Shown here in pieces: positions 1 to 8,169 of a stretch of DNA of 64,000 nucleotides. Under the pieces are notes generated by a model. That model did not search any database and had not been told where the DNA came from. It saw only the letters and a list, made by a program, of their open reading frames with translations. Position numbers and translations under genes: made by a program. The first letter of the stretch is position 1, and each line of letters begins with the position of its first letter. The DNA comes from Sphingorhabdus profundilacus (lineage in GTDB: Bacteria > Pseudomonadota > Alphaproteobacteria > Sphingomonadales > Sphingomonadaceae). The stretch is taken from assembly GCF_009769755.1 (NCBI RefSeq), contig NZ_SDWJ01000002.1, forward strand, positions 992,001 to 1,056,000, read 5' to 3'.

Positions 1-298
1 ATTGCGTCGGATTGTCTTTATAGGCCCAGCCTTCCTGACCGATTTCGGCCGCTCTGCCTGCGAAAATTTCGTGCGTTTTGCTTTGGGGTGATCCGGCCAT
101 CGCCATGCCCGCCAGGTCGCCTTTTACGTCGGCGACAAAAGTAGGGACACCGGCAATGGAAAAGCCTTCAACCAATCCTTGCAAAGTGACAGTTTTGCCG
201 GTGCCCGTCGCACCTGCGATCAAGCCGTGACGATTGGCTCGTTTGAGGTTGAGCAATTCTGGACCATTTGCACTCTTGCCGATAAAAATACCGTCCAT
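1..298 (-). CDS. DUF853 family HerA-like ATPase, 5' part only
   Basis: The gene starts at an ATG (298 on the minus strand) and runs off the left edge of the window, so only about 99 N-terminal residues are seen. The protein opens with a short strand (MDGIFIGKSANG) and reaches a Walker A motif, GATGTGKT, near residues 29-36, followed by FVADVKGDLAGMAM. This arrangement, with the P-loop very near the N-terminus and a VKGDL stretch after it, is typical of DUF853 proteins, which are HerA/FtsK-like P-loop ATPases of unknown cellular role. A GGAAGG Shine-Dalgarno lies just before the ATG. The beta-lactamase-like gene diverges from it across about 200 bp. The family call is confident; the function is not known. 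Confidence 0.85.
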   Translation of the reverse strand, partial: MDGIFIGKSANGPELLNLKRANRHGLIAGATGTGKTVTLQGLVEGFSIAGVPTFVADVKGDLAGMAMAGSPQSKTHEIFAGRAAEIGQEGWAYKDNPTQ

Positions 299-504
299 AT
301 CACCTTCCCGTCATTTTCAATGTCTATTCAGGACAACTACGGACAGCCTCGAAGGTCAAGTAAATCCTGCGATGCTTTGTAAACTCAGTGCGTGGGTCGA
401 AACCCGAAGTCTTTGGAAGCCTTTCGTCGGGAATAGAGAATCGTTCGTCGCAAAATATTACGAAAGTCATATCGCACAGCAACTTAGCCAATTATCGGGT
501 GAAT
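299..504. other. divergent intergenic region
   Basis: These 206 bases separate the DUF853 gene (minus) from the beta-lactamase-like gene (plus) and must hold both promoters. An in-frame GTG at 388 could extend the latter, but the extension has no signal-peptide character and would push the lipobox inward. I see no convincing -35/-10 pair, RNA structure or other gene here. Confidence 0.4.
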
Positions 505-1659
505 ATGTTCTATCAAAATGCAAAATATCTCAGGTTTTTCCGATCAACAGGGGGCGCGGCCATTGCCTGGTTGGCGATCGTGTCCATGCTGACAGCATGT
601 GTGGCTGCCGATCCACTGCCACTTCCCAAACCGAAGACAAATGCCCCCATTTCCAAACCGGCCGCAAAGCCATCACTTGCGTCAATTCCAAAGCCGCCAC
701 CGCCTGTCTCACCAAAGCCAGCAGCAGTCCCGCCCATAGGTCTGGAAAATCTGATTCAGGAACAGTGGAAACAATTTCCCGGAAAGACCGGCGTTGCGAT
801 CTTGCGTATCGATGGCGGTGAATGGGTCATCGGTCGGCGTCTGGATGAACTGTTTCCACAGCAAAGCGTTTCCAAAACATGGGTTGCATTGACCATTTTG
901 GACCTTGTCGATCAGGGCAAGCTTCGTCTCGATCAGAAAGTCAGGATCACCGCTGATGATATTGCGGTTTTCCACCAGCCAATTCGCGAACGTGTGTTGG
1001 CAAAGGGCCCCATAGATGAAAGTGTCCAGAGCCTTTTGGAGCAATCGATTACCGCGAGTGACAATACTGCCAACGACTCTTTGTTGCGTACCGCCGGTGG
1101 TCCGCAAGTGGTGAGGTCCTTTATTGCACGGAAAAAACTAGGCGCGATCCGATTTGGCCCCGGTGAACGCGTGATGCAAAGTGAAATTGCCGGACTTCAA
1201 TGGAAGCAGGAATATTCGGTTGGGCGGCGCTTCTATTCTGCCCGGGAAGAATTGCCATTGGCGCAACGAAAGGCCGCGCTTGATCGCTATTTGGCGGATC
1301 CTGTCGATGGCGCGTCGCCCGTAGCCATCGTGCGTGCTCTCGGCAAATTGGCGCGTGGTGAACTTCTCTCGCCGACATCTACCCGGCTACTTCTTGATAT
1401 CATGTCTCGGACGAGCAGCGGCCCCAATCGCTTGAAGGCGGGTGTTCCTGTGGGTTGGAAATTTGTACATAAGACAGGAACCGGACAGATTCTGTCGCCC
1501 ATATCCACGGGCTATAATGATATAGGCATTATGACGGCGCCCGACGGAACGCGCTATGCCATGGCGGTCATGATAGGAAGTACAACCGCATCCATCCCGG
1601 AACGAATGGCATTCATGCAATTTGTGTCGCGAACCGTGGCTACATATCACCAGCGATAA
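505..1659 (+). CDS. lipid-anchored class A beta-lactamase-like serine hydrolase
   Basis: The 384-residue product looks like a class A beta-lactamase. It has S121-V-S-K124 (SxxK), S185-D-N187 (SDN) and K323-T-G325 (KTG). Exactly 36 residues after the SDN serine is Glu221, the spacing of class A Glu166, but the context is ERVMQ instead of the usual ExxLN, so hydrolytic competence is uncertain. The N-terminus has a hydrophobic stretch ending in LTAC (Cys32), a lipobox, then a 45-residue proline/lysine-rich linker that would hold the domain away from the membrane. Start ATG505 is chosen because it gives a normal lipoprotein signal; a GTG start at 388 would add 39 residues. It might inactivate beta-lactams or act in peptidoglycan metabolism; the sequence does not decide. 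Confidence 0.82.
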   Translation: MFYQNAKYLRFFRSTGGAAIAWLAIVSMLTACVAADPLPLPKPKTNAPISKPAAKPSLASIPKPPPPVSPKPAAVPPIGLENLIQEQWKQFPGKTGVAILRIDGGEWVIGRRLDELFPQQSVSKTWVALTILDLVDQGKLRLDQKVRITADDIAVFHQPIRERVLAKGPIDESVQSLLEQSITASDNTANDSLLRTAGGPQVVRSFIARKKLGAIRFGPGERVMQSEIAGLQWKQEYSVGRRFYSAREELPLAQRKAALDRYLADPVDGASPVAIVRALGKLARGELLSPTSTRLLLDIMSRTSSGPNRLKAGVPVGWKFVHKTGTGQILSPISTGYNDIGIMTAPDGTRYAMAVMIGSTTASIPERMAFMQFVSRTVATYHQR

Positions 1660-1679
1660 GGACTGTTTCCGACTTCAGA

Positions 1680-1859
1680 TTACCGTTCCGAATTTACGGT
1701 TTGGTTGGGATCGGTTTCATCATCCAGCTCTGTGGCTGCCTTGTCCAGCATTTGCGAGTCTTCGGACGTTAAGCCGTTCGTTTCGGGCTCGGATGCATCC
1801 GGACTGCAGGCAGCCGTAAAGACAAGACACATCAATATCAGAAAGCAGCGTGGGGCCAT
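1680..1859 (-). CDS. small predicted lipoprotein, 59 residues
   Basis: A short reading frame begins at ATG 1859 and stops with TAA at 1680. The product starts with MAPRCFLILMCLVFTAAC, a compact signal peptide with the lipobox TAAC (Cys18). The remaining 41 residues are acidic and polar (DASEPE, LDDETD). It lies between two genes convergent on it and downstream of the terminator of the repeat lipoprotein, so it probably has its own promoter inside 1860-1890, which is very short. I do not recognise a family. Such tiny lipoproteins are common in sphingomonads; the lipobox and codon pattern support a real gene but not a function. Confidence 0.6.
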   Translation of the reverse strand: MAPRCFLILMCLVFTAACSPDASEPETNGLTSEDSQMLDKAATELDDETDPNQTVNSER

Positions 1860-1889
1860 GCTGGTGCCCTCCAGGGTATTTTGGCAACA

Positions 1890-1923
1890 AAAAGGCCGCC
1901 CTGAAAACAGGACGGCCCTTTTT
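1890..1923 (-). terminator. intrinsic terminator of the alanine-rich lipoprotein gene
   Basis: On the minus strand this reads GGCCGTCCTG, a TTTT loop, CAGGGCGGCC, then a T-run. The 10-bp stem is complete with one G-U pair. It follows the stop of the gene at 1949-2254 by 26 bases. Confidence 0.85.
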
Positions 1924-1948
1924 ATCAGCTTGCGCTGAAAGTGCGAAA

Positions 1949-2254
1949 TTACTTCGCAGCTTCCTTAGCAGCGTCAGCCATTTCGCCAGCCTTAGAAGCA
2001 GCGTCACCGGCCTTGTCGGCCATTTCGCCGGCCTTATCGGCCATTTCGCCAGTCTTGTCGGCCATTTCACCAGCCTTATCGGCCATTTCGCCGGTTGCAG
2101 CAGTGGCGTCAGCGCCTTCTACAGCAGTGTCAGCAGTTTCGGTGGTAGCTTCTGCAGTTGCGTCAGCAGCTTCAGTGGTAGCTTCTTCAGCGCCCGAGCA
2201 TGCAGCCAGGCCGAGCGAAGCGGCGAGAACGAGAGATACAGCAATTTTCTTCAT
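1949..2254 (-). CDS. alanine-rich repeat lipoprotein
   Basis: The product is 101 residues. It opens with MKKIAVSLVLAASLGLAAC, a clear lipoprotein signal with lipobox LAAC (Cys19). The mature part has no hydrophobic core and consists of Ala, Glu, Asp and Thr with a 7-residue repeat of the type DKAGEMA occurring about five times near the C-terminus, with register suited to an amphipathic helix or coiled coil. This resembles small Lpp-like or entericidin-like cell-envelope proteins by composition only. A longer frame starting at 2314 is rejected because it would bury the signal peptide. An intrinsic terminator follows. The repeats may make copy number variable between strains. Confidence 0.75.
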   Translation of the reverse strand: MKKIAVSLVLAASLGLAACSGAEEATTEAADATAEATTETADTAVEGADATAATGEMADKAGEMADKTGEMADKAGEMADKAGDAASKAGEMADAAKEAAK

Positions 2255-2449
2255 TTGGGAAAACCCCCTAGCAAAACTTATTGAAAACCTGACAGGCGCA
2301 ATGCACGAATGCAAATGCGACTGCGGTTTGTTCCTCTAGACGCTTCAATTTTTCATGGCAATCGGGTTTTTGCAGCTAATGCGGCCAGTGTCGCTATATT
2401 TGGGTTAAACTCTACCTTAATGGTAGAAAACATGGCCAATTTGAGCCAA

Positions 2450-2478
2450 TTGACAGCATATAAAGATTTCTTTATATG
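2450..2478 (+). promoter_or_regulatory. sigma-70 type promoter of the sahR-metF-metH operon
   Basis: A perfect -35 (TTGACA, 2450-2455) is followed by exactly 17 bases and a -10 of TATATG (2473-2478). The ATG of the first gene is at 2487, only 8 bases after the -10, so a start site at normal distance would fall at or next to the start codon. No Shine-Dalgarno is present. This suggests a leaderless mRNA. Confidence 0.7.
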
Positions 2479-2479
2479 C
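2456..2479. promoter_or_regulatory. perfect palindromic operator, probable SahR-type site
   Basis: GCATATAAAG, ATTT, CTTTATATGC: two perfect 10-bp arms with a 4-nt centre. It fills the space between -35 and -10 of the promoter and covers the -10. ArsR-family dimers bind such A/T-rich palindromes, and the first gene encodes an ArsR-type protein, so self-repression is the natural inference. Confidence 0.75.
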
Positions 2480-2486
2480 CCCGGTT

Positions 2487-3467
2487 ATGATTGATTTGCT
2501 CGACATAATGCGTGCTTTAGCAGACCCGACGCGATTGCGAATCGTGTTTTTGGCGCTGCGACTGGAGCTTTCTGTCGGTGAATTGGTGCAGATTCTGGGG
2601 CAAAGCCAGCCCCGCGTTTCCCGTCATATCAGAATATTGGATGAAGCAGGGATTTTAAAGCGCCGCAAGGAAGGAAGTTGGGTTTTCATGCGGCCAGGGC
2701 CAGTGTTGAGTGACGGCAAATTGGCCCCGTTGTTCGCAGATGTCGACATCAGCCACGCAAGGGCTTTTCAGCGCGACCTGCAGAAACTGGATGAAGTCAG
2801 GGCGGCGCGCACCCAGATGGCGGCAGAATATTTTGCTGTTCATGCCAAAGAATGGGATTCTCTGCGTTCGCTTCATGTTGCGGAGTCAGAAGTCGAGCAG
2901 GCTATAAGCAGGATTTTGCGATCCGCCCCCCTGGGGTCTGTTCTGGATGTAGGAACAGGTACCGGACGGATGATGGAATTGTTTGCCGCCGAAGCCCGCC
3001 ATTTTGTCGCGCTTGACAACAGCTCTGACATGCTGCGGCTTGCCCGCGCCAAACTGGGCACTATGGACGGCGATATTGCCGCAAAAGTTGATGTTCTATT
3101 AGGGGATTTCAACCATTTGGCCTTTGATGATGGTATGTTTGACACCATTTTATTCCATCAGGTTTTGCATTATGCCCAGCATCCCGAAGGCGTCTTGGCC
3201 GAGGCGGCGCGGGTACTTGCACCTTCGGGCCGGATCGTGATTGTTGATTTTGCCGCACATGACCGCGAAGAATTGCGGACTGTGCATGCCCATGCGCGAC
3301 TTGGTTTTGCCGATGAGCTGATCGCAGACGCCTTTCGCGATAACGGTATTCGGCTGACGCAACATCTTGCGCTGGATGGTGGCGCGTTGGCGGTCAAATT
3401 ATGGCTCGGCCAAAAACAAGACATAGCACCTAGAATCGAACATTCAAATTTAAGGATCGTTGCATGA
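2487..3467 (+). CDS. ArsR-family regulator fused to a SAM-dependent methyltransferase domain (SahR-like)
   Basis: This 326-residue protein has two parts. Residues about 1-70 are an ArsR-type winged helix (LADPTRLRIV; recognition helix around QPRVSRHIRILDEAG). Residues about 105-315 are a class I methyltransferase fold with motif I VLDVGTGTG (152-160), an acidic end of strand 2 (ALDNSS) and a post-motif DTILFHQVLHY. The metal-binding cysteines of ArsR/SmtB are absent, so the ligand is probably SAM or SAH bound by the C-terminal domain. ArsR-type SahR regulators of methionine genes are established in Proteobacteria; assignment here rests on the fusion, the operator and the metF/metH neighbours. 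The gene overlaps metF by 4 bases. Start ATG2487 has no ribosome binding site; ATG2508 is an alternative. Confidence 0.82.
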   Translation: MIDLLDIMRALADPTRLRIVFLALRLELSVGELVQILGQSQPRVSRHIRILDEAGILKRRKEGSWVFMRPGPVLSDGKLAPLFADVDISHARAFQRDLQKLDEVRAARTQMAAEYFAVHAKEWDSLRSLHVAESEVEQAISRILRSAPLGSVLDVGTGTGRMMELFAAEARHFVALDNSSDMLRLARAKLGTMDGDIAAKVDVLLGDFNHLAFDDGMFDTILFHQVLHYAQHPEGVLAEAARVLAPSGRIVIVDFAAHDREELRTVHAHARLGFADELIADAFRDNGIRLTQHLALDGGALAVKLWLGQKQDIAPRIEHSNLRIVA

Positions 3468-4405
3468 TTTTCCCCTTTGCTCAAATGCAGGAAGCTAGCC
3501 GGGCATTGGCGGACCCCTTATTTGCGGGACTGTCCGGTGATTGTGAAATCAGTTTCGAATTTTTCCCGCCCAAAACGGAAAAGATGGAAGAACAATTGTG
3601 GGAATCGGTGGTTACATTGGCGCCGCTGGCCCCGCGTTTTGTGTCAGTCACTTATGGTGCTGGCGGAACAACCCGCGAAAGGACACACAATACAGTTGCA
3701 CGCATTGCGAAGGAAACGCGTATACCGGCTGCAGCGCATCTGACATGTGTGGACGCCTCCAAGGCCGAAATTGCCGACGTCGCCAACGCCTATTGGCAGG
3801 CAGGCGTGCGCCATATCGTTGCATTGCGGGGCGATGCACCCAATGCCGATGGCAAGTTCATACCTCATCCCGACGGCTATGCCAGTGCCGCGGAATTGGT
3901 CGAAGGTTTGCATAAGCTGCATCCGTTTGAAATTTCAGTGAGCGCGTATCCCGAAACCCACCCAGAGGCGGCATCCCCAGCAACCGACATTGATTTTTTG
4001 AAACGCAAGCTGGACGCAGGAGCCAGCCGGGCGATCACCCAATTCTTTTTTGAACCAGAAACCTTTTTCCGTTTCCGTGATGCCGTTGCGGCGGCGGGGA
4101 TCAATGCCGAGATTGTCCCGGGGATCATGCCTGTTTCTAACTTTTCGGCAATTACCCGCATGTCCAATATGACGGGCACCGCGATTCCTGCGTGGATGGC
4201 GCATTTATTTGAAGGGCTGGATGACCATCCCCCGGCGCGGCAACTGGTGGCGGCGACCATTGCTGCTGAAATGTGCCGCCGTCTTTATGCAGGCGGGGTG
4301 CGTGATTTCCACTTTTACACACTTAACCGCGCGGAATTGTCTTACGCGATTTGTCATCTCCTGGGCAAACGCCCGGTTCCCGCAGTTCAGGAGAAAGCGG
4401 CATGA
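3464..4405 (+). CDS. metF: 5,10-methylenetetrahydrofolate reductase
   Basis: The 313-residue product matches MetF, the flavoenzyme that reduces methylene-THF to methyl-THF, the methyl donor for methionine synthase. Visible family features are ISFEFFPPKTEKMEEQLWE near the N-terminus, FVSVTYGAGGTTRE, the segment HIVALRGDAP, AITQFFFEP and the C-terminal FHFYTLNRAEL. Length is close to E. coli MetF (296) with a short N-terminal extension. Its ATG overlaps the stop of the upstream regulator and its stop overlaps the ATG of the next gene (ATGA in both cases), so the operon is translationally coupled. It supplies substrate to the two metH halves directly downstream. Confidence 0.95.
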   Translation: MIFPFAQMQEASRALADPLFAGLSGDCEISFEFFPPKTEKMEEQLWESVVTLAPLAPRFVSVTYGAGGTTRERTHNTVARIAKETRIPAAAHLTCVDASKAEIADVANAYWQAGVRHIVALRGDAPNADGKFIPHPDGYASAAELVEGLHKLHPFEISVSAYPETHPEAASPATDIDFLKRKLDAGASRAITQFFFEPETFFRFRDAVAAAGINAEIVPGIMPVSNFSAITRMSNMTGTAIPAWMAHLFEGLDDHPPARQLVAATIAAEMCRRLYAGGVRDFHFYTLNRAELSYAICHLLGKRPVPAVQEKAA

Positions 4406-5448
4406 GCGCACGCGCAGAATTTTCCGCCCGCGCGTCAAGGCAGATCATGGTTTTTGACGGTGGCTATGGTACCGCGATTCAGGCTTATAAACTGTCGGAA
4501 GCAGATTATCGTGGCGCGCTGGAACTGACCCACGACCAAAAAGGTAATAATGACCTGCTTTCAATTACCCGGCCCGATGTCGTGGAGGCTATTCACATGG
4601 CCTATCTGGACGCCGGCGCCGATATGATCGAAACCAATACGTTCAGCGGCACAAAAATCAGCATGGCAGATTATGGCTGCGAACATCTGGTCCGGGAATT
4701 AAATCTTGAATCAGCGAAACTCGCGCGGGCCTGTTGCGTTGCGGCTGAAGCGAAAAATGGAATCAGGCGTTTCGTTGCAGGCTCGATCGGTCCGACAAAC
4801 AAAACCCTTTCGCTCTCTCCCGATGTCAATGATCCTGGCTATCGCGAGATTGATTTTGACTATCTTAAGGATGTCTATCGTGAACAATGTGACGCGCTGA
4901 TCGAAGGCGGTGTGGACTTTTTGTTGATCGAAACGATATTCGATACCTTGAACGCCAAATGTGCGGCGATGGCGGCGCAAGAGGCCGCTGCGGCTTCGGG
5001 GCGCGACGTGCCTTTGATGATTTCTATGACAATCACCGACATGGCAGGCCGCAATCTTTCAGGGCACACGGTAGAGGCATTCTGGGGCGCTATCCGGCAT
5101 GTCAAGCCGTTGACCGTGGGGCTGAACTGTTCGTTCGGTGCCGATCTATTGCGGCCGCATCTGGCTGCCTTGTCTAAACAGGCTGACACGCTTGTCATGG
5201 CCTATCCGAATGCCGGGTTGCCAAACGACCTGGCGGAATATGACGAATTGCCCGAAACTACCGCCCAACTGATCGGGCAATGGCTCGACGACGGATTGGT
5301 CAATATCGTGGGTGGATGCTGCGGCACGACGCCGGCGCATATCGCAGCGATTGCCAAAGCTGTCGAAGATCGCGCACCACGTCGAATTCCCCAAGCCGCT
5401 ATTGTGACCCGACTGGCCGGTCTTGAACCCTTCATCATGTCCGCCTGA
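4402..5448 (+). CDS. methionine synthase, homocysteine-binding module as a separate protein
   Basis: The 348-residue product corresponds to the N-terminal homocysteine module of cobalamin-dependent MetH. The zinc ligands are visible as LNCSFG (Cys243) and GGCCGT (Cys306, Cys307). Other family motifs are FDGGYGTAIQ, ADMIETNTFSGT, VAGSIGPTNKTLS and FLLIETIFDTLNAK. An AGGAG Shine-Dalgarno precedes ATG4402, which overlaps the metF stop. In E. coli these residues are the first third of one 1227-residue chain; here the chain ends at MSA, and the rest is encoded by the next gene after a 15-nt gap. The two proteins (348 + 871) add up to the length of intact MetH, so this is a split enzyme, not a decayed one. 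Confidence 0.93.
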   Translation: MSARAEFSARASRQIMVFDGGYGTAIQAYKLSEADYRGALELTHDQKGNNDLLSITRPDVVEAIHMAYLDAGADMIETNTFSGTKISMADYGCEHLVRELNLESAKLARACCVAAEAKNGIRRFVAGSIGPTNKTLSLSPDVNDPGYREIDFDYLKDVYREQCDALIEGGVDFLLIETIFDTLNAKCAAMAAQEAAAASGRDVPLMISMTITDMAGRNLSGHTVEAFWGAIRHVKPLTVGLNCSFGADLLRPHLAALSKQADTLVMAYPNAGLPNDLAEYDELPETTAQLIGQWLDDGLVNIVGGCCGTTPAHIAAIAKAVEDRAPRRIPQAAIVTRLAGLEPFIMSA

Positions 5449-5463
5449 GCAAGAAAAGATATT

Positions 5464-8079
5464 ATGACTTCATCCTCTGCCCGCTTCGTCAATATTGGCG
5501 AACGCACCAACGTTACCGGTAGCGCCAAGTTCAAAAAGCTCATCCTTGCCGGTGATTATGAAGCCGCCGTCGAGGTGGCGCGTGATCAGGTCGAAAATGG
5601 CGCGCAGATTATCGACATCAACATGGATGAAGGTCTGCTTGACGCGCATGAGGCAATGACGACCTTTATCAAACGGATCGCGGCCGAACCCGATATTGCG
5701 CGTGTGCCATTGATGATCGACAGTTCGAAATGGAGTGTTATCGAAGCAGGGCTGAAATGTGTTTCGGGTAAGCCCATCGTCAATTCCATATCTATGAAAG
5801 AGGGCGAAGAGCAGTTTTTGTATCATGCCCGGCTGTGCATGGCTTATGGCGCAGCAGTCGTCGTGATGGCCTTTGATGAAACGGGTCAGGCCGACACCAA
5901 AGAGCGTAAGGTCGAAATCTGCAAGCGTGCCTATGACCTGTTGACCGGCATCGGCTTTCCGCCCGAAGATATCATTTTTGACCCCAACATCTTTGCTGTC
6001 GCCACCGGCATTGAAGAACATAATAATTACGGCGTCGATTTTATCGAGGCGCTGAAGGAACTGCGGATCCTTTGCCCCCACGCCCATTATTCGGGCGGAC
6101 TGTCCAACCTGTCATTTTCGTTCCGGGGTAATGAACCGGTCCGACGGGCAATGCACTCGATATTTTTATACCACGCTATTCCAGCCGGTTTGGACATGGC
6201 TATCGTGAACGCCGGGCAGCTTGATATCTACGACGATATTGACCCGGAACTGCGTGTGGCATGTGAAGATGTCATTCTGAATAGCGATCCTGATGCGACC
6301 GAGCGGCTCATCACTTTGGCCGAAAAATATCGCGGAACCGACGTGGCACAGGAAAAGGCAGAGGCTGAATGGCGCGGCTGGGAGGTCAAGAAGCGGCTCG
6401 AACATGCGCTGGTCAAAGGTATCGACGCCCATATTGTCGACGACACGGAAGAAGCGCGGCTCGCAATAAAAAGCGCGGGCGGACGACCGATCGAGGTTAT
6501 CGAAGGGCCGTTGATGGACGGCATGAATGTCGTCGGCGACCTGTTCGGATCAGGCAAGATGTTCCTGCCCCAAGTGGTGAAATCTGCCCGGGTCATGAAA
6601 AAGGCCGTTGCCCATCTTTTCCCCTATATCGAAGCGGAAAAGGAAGTGGGTGCCAAGGGTAAGGGCAAGATCATCATGGCGACGGTCAAGGGTGACGTGC
6701 ATGATATTGGCAAGAATATCGTCGGCGTCGTTTTGCAATGCAACGGGTTTGAAATTGTCGATTTGGGCGTCATGGTTCCTTGGTCCGAAATCCTGAAAGC
6801 CGCAAACGAGAATGATGCCGACATGATCGGCCTTTCGGGCCTTATCACCCCGTCATTGGACGAAATGGTCACCGTTGCCGAAGAAATGCAGAAGGCCGGG
6901 ATGACCATGCCGTTGATGATTGGTGGTGCAACCACATCGAAGACCCATACGGCGCTGCGGATCGAGCCGGTGTATTCCGGGCCAGTCATCCATGTCCTTG
7001 ATGCATCGCGTGCAGTAGGGGTAGCAGGCACATTGGTCAGCGATACGATGGCGGAAAAATTTGTCGCTGATACACGCGAAGAATATGAACATATCCGGGT
7101 TGCCCGCGCCGGTAAAACGGCCAAACCGCTCGCCACATTGGAAGAAGCCCGCGCCAACGCGTTTGAATTGGACGAGACGCTGAAGCCATCTGCGCCGCGT
7201 CATCCGGGCGTTCATGCCTATGATGACTGGGATTTGGCCGATCTTCGCAAATATATCGACTGGACCCCCTTTTTCCGCGCGTGGGAATTGCATGGCAATT
7301 ATCCCGATATCTTGACTGACCCGATCGTCGGAGAAAGTGCGACCAACCTGTTCGCTGACGCGCAGGCAATGCTCGACAAGATTGTAAATGAAAAATGGCT
7401 GCGGGCCAAAGGGGTGGCGGGCCTGTGGCCATGCACGAGGAAGGGGGATGATATCATCATCCACCTTGATGACGAAAGCCATGTGAAATTGCCATTTCTG
7501 CGGCAGCAGGTGGCCAAGCGCGAAGGCCGGGCCAATATGTGCCTTGCCGATTTCATCAGCCCGAATGGTGACTGGATCGGCGGCTTTGCCGTTACCTCCG
7601 GGCACGGCATCGGTACGCATCTGGCTGAGTTCAAGGCGCATATCGACGACTATTCCGACATCATGCTGAAGGCGCTGGCCGACCGGCTGGCCGAAGCCTT
7701 TGCCGAACGGATGCATGAGCATGTGCGTAAAGATCTGTGGGGATATGCCCCGGATGAACAGTTCACGATGGAAGCCCTCAACCGTGAGGAATATCGCGGC
7801 ATTCGTCCGGCGCCGGGCTATCCCGCCTGTCCGGACCACAGTCTGAAGCCGATTTTGTTCGACCTGCTTGATGCCACGCATAAGACTGGCATCACGCTGA
7901 CCGAGAGTTTTGCGATGTTGCCGACCGCTGCGGTAAGCGGATTTTATTTCGGCCATCCACAATCGGAATATTTCGGTGTGGCGCGGATCGGCGAAGACCA
8001 GGTGTCTGAATATGCAGCGCGGCGCGGTGTCGATATGGAAACTGCGACCCGCTGGTTGCGGCCCAACCTTAACCAGTAA
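5464..8079 (+). CDS. metH: methionine synthase, folate, cobalamin and activation modules
   Basis: The 871-residue protein begins with [17 protein letters not shown], the start of the methyltetrahydrofolate (pterin) domain. The B12 module follows: a four-helix cap near residues 310-390, then [11 protein letters not shown] with the cobalt-ligating His413 in DxHxxG (411-416), and [10 protein letters not shown] and MIGGATTS. The last 270 residues are the AdoMet-reactivation domain ([23 protein letters not shown]). It transfers methyl from methyl-THF to cob(I)alamin and on to homocysteine, which is bound by the separate upstream protein. All modules except the homocysteine one are present and no frame break is seen. 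It is the last gene of the operon. Confidence 0.95.
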   Translation: MTSSSARFVNIGERTNVTGSAKFKKLILAGDYEAAVEVARDQVENGAQIIDINMDEGLLDAHEAMTTFIKRIAAEPDIARVPLMIDSSKWSVIEAGLKCVSGKPIVNSISMKEGEEQFLYHARLCMAYGAAVVVMAFDETGQADTKERKVEICKRAYDLLTGIGFPPEDIIFDPNIFAVATGIEEHNNYGVDFIEALKELRILCPHAHYSGGLSNLSFSFRGNEPVRRAMHSIFLYHAIPAGLDMAIVNAGQLDIYDDIDPELRVACEDVILNSDPDATERLITLAEKYRGTDVAQEKAEAEWRGWEVKKRLEHALVKGIDAHIVDDTEEARLAIKSAGGRPIEVIEGPLMDGMNVVGDLFGSGKMFLPQVVKSARVMKKAVAHLFPYIEAEKEVGAKGKGKIIMATVKGDVHDIGKNIVGVVLQCNGFEIVDLGVMVPWSEILKAANENDADMIGLSGLITPSLDEMVTVAEEMQKAGMTMPLMIGGATTSKTHTALRIEPVYSGPVIHVLDASRAVGVAGTLVSDTMAEKFVADTREEYEHIRVARAGKTAKPLATLEEARANAFELDETLKPSAPRHPGVHAYDDWDLADLRKYIDWTPFFRAWELHGNYPDILTDPIVGESATNLFADAQAMLDKIVNEKWLRAKGVAGLWPCTRKGDDIIIHLDDESHVKLPFLRQQVAKREGRANMCLADFISPNGDWIGGFAVTSGHGIGTHLAEFKAHIDDYSDIMLKALADRLAEAFAERMHEHVRKDLWGYAPDEQFTMEALNREEYRGIRPAPGYPACPDHSLKPILFDLLDATHKTGITLTESFAMLPTAAVSGFYFGHPQSEYFGVARIGEDQVSEYAARRGVDMETATRWLRPNLNQ

Positions 8080-8081
8080 AC

Positions 8082-8109
8082 CCGCCGCTGTCTCTCAAAG
8101 GGACGGCGG
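8082..8109 (+). terminator. G+C-rich hairpin after metH, possible terminator
   Basis: CCGCC and GTC arms pair with GAC and GGCGG around a short loop, starting 3 bases after the metH stop. There is no T-run, so termination is doubtful. Confidence 0.3.
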
Positions 8110-8169
8110 CCCCGAATAGCAGTTAATCGGCTGGTTCAACAGCAGACTGTCGGTTATAGGGCGGAGGTA

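Noticed and set aside
388-504. GTG start extending the beta-lactamase-like protein by 39 residues
   Set aside because: The extension has no signal character and would bury the lipobox; ATG505 gives a normal lipoprotein.
2314-2486. SAM or cobalamin riboswitch upstream of the metF/metH operon
   Set aside because: The promoter lies too close to the start for a leader; an operator and an ArsR-type regulator are present instead.
5440-5470. Frameshift joining the two metH genes
   Set aside because: The first gene ends with a family-typical short tail and the second has its own ATG at the start of the pterin domain; separate genes are the simpler reading.
6853-7962. 369-residue frame on the minus strand over metH
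   Set aside because: Shadow of metH; low-information sequence rich in Arg, His and Gln without domains.
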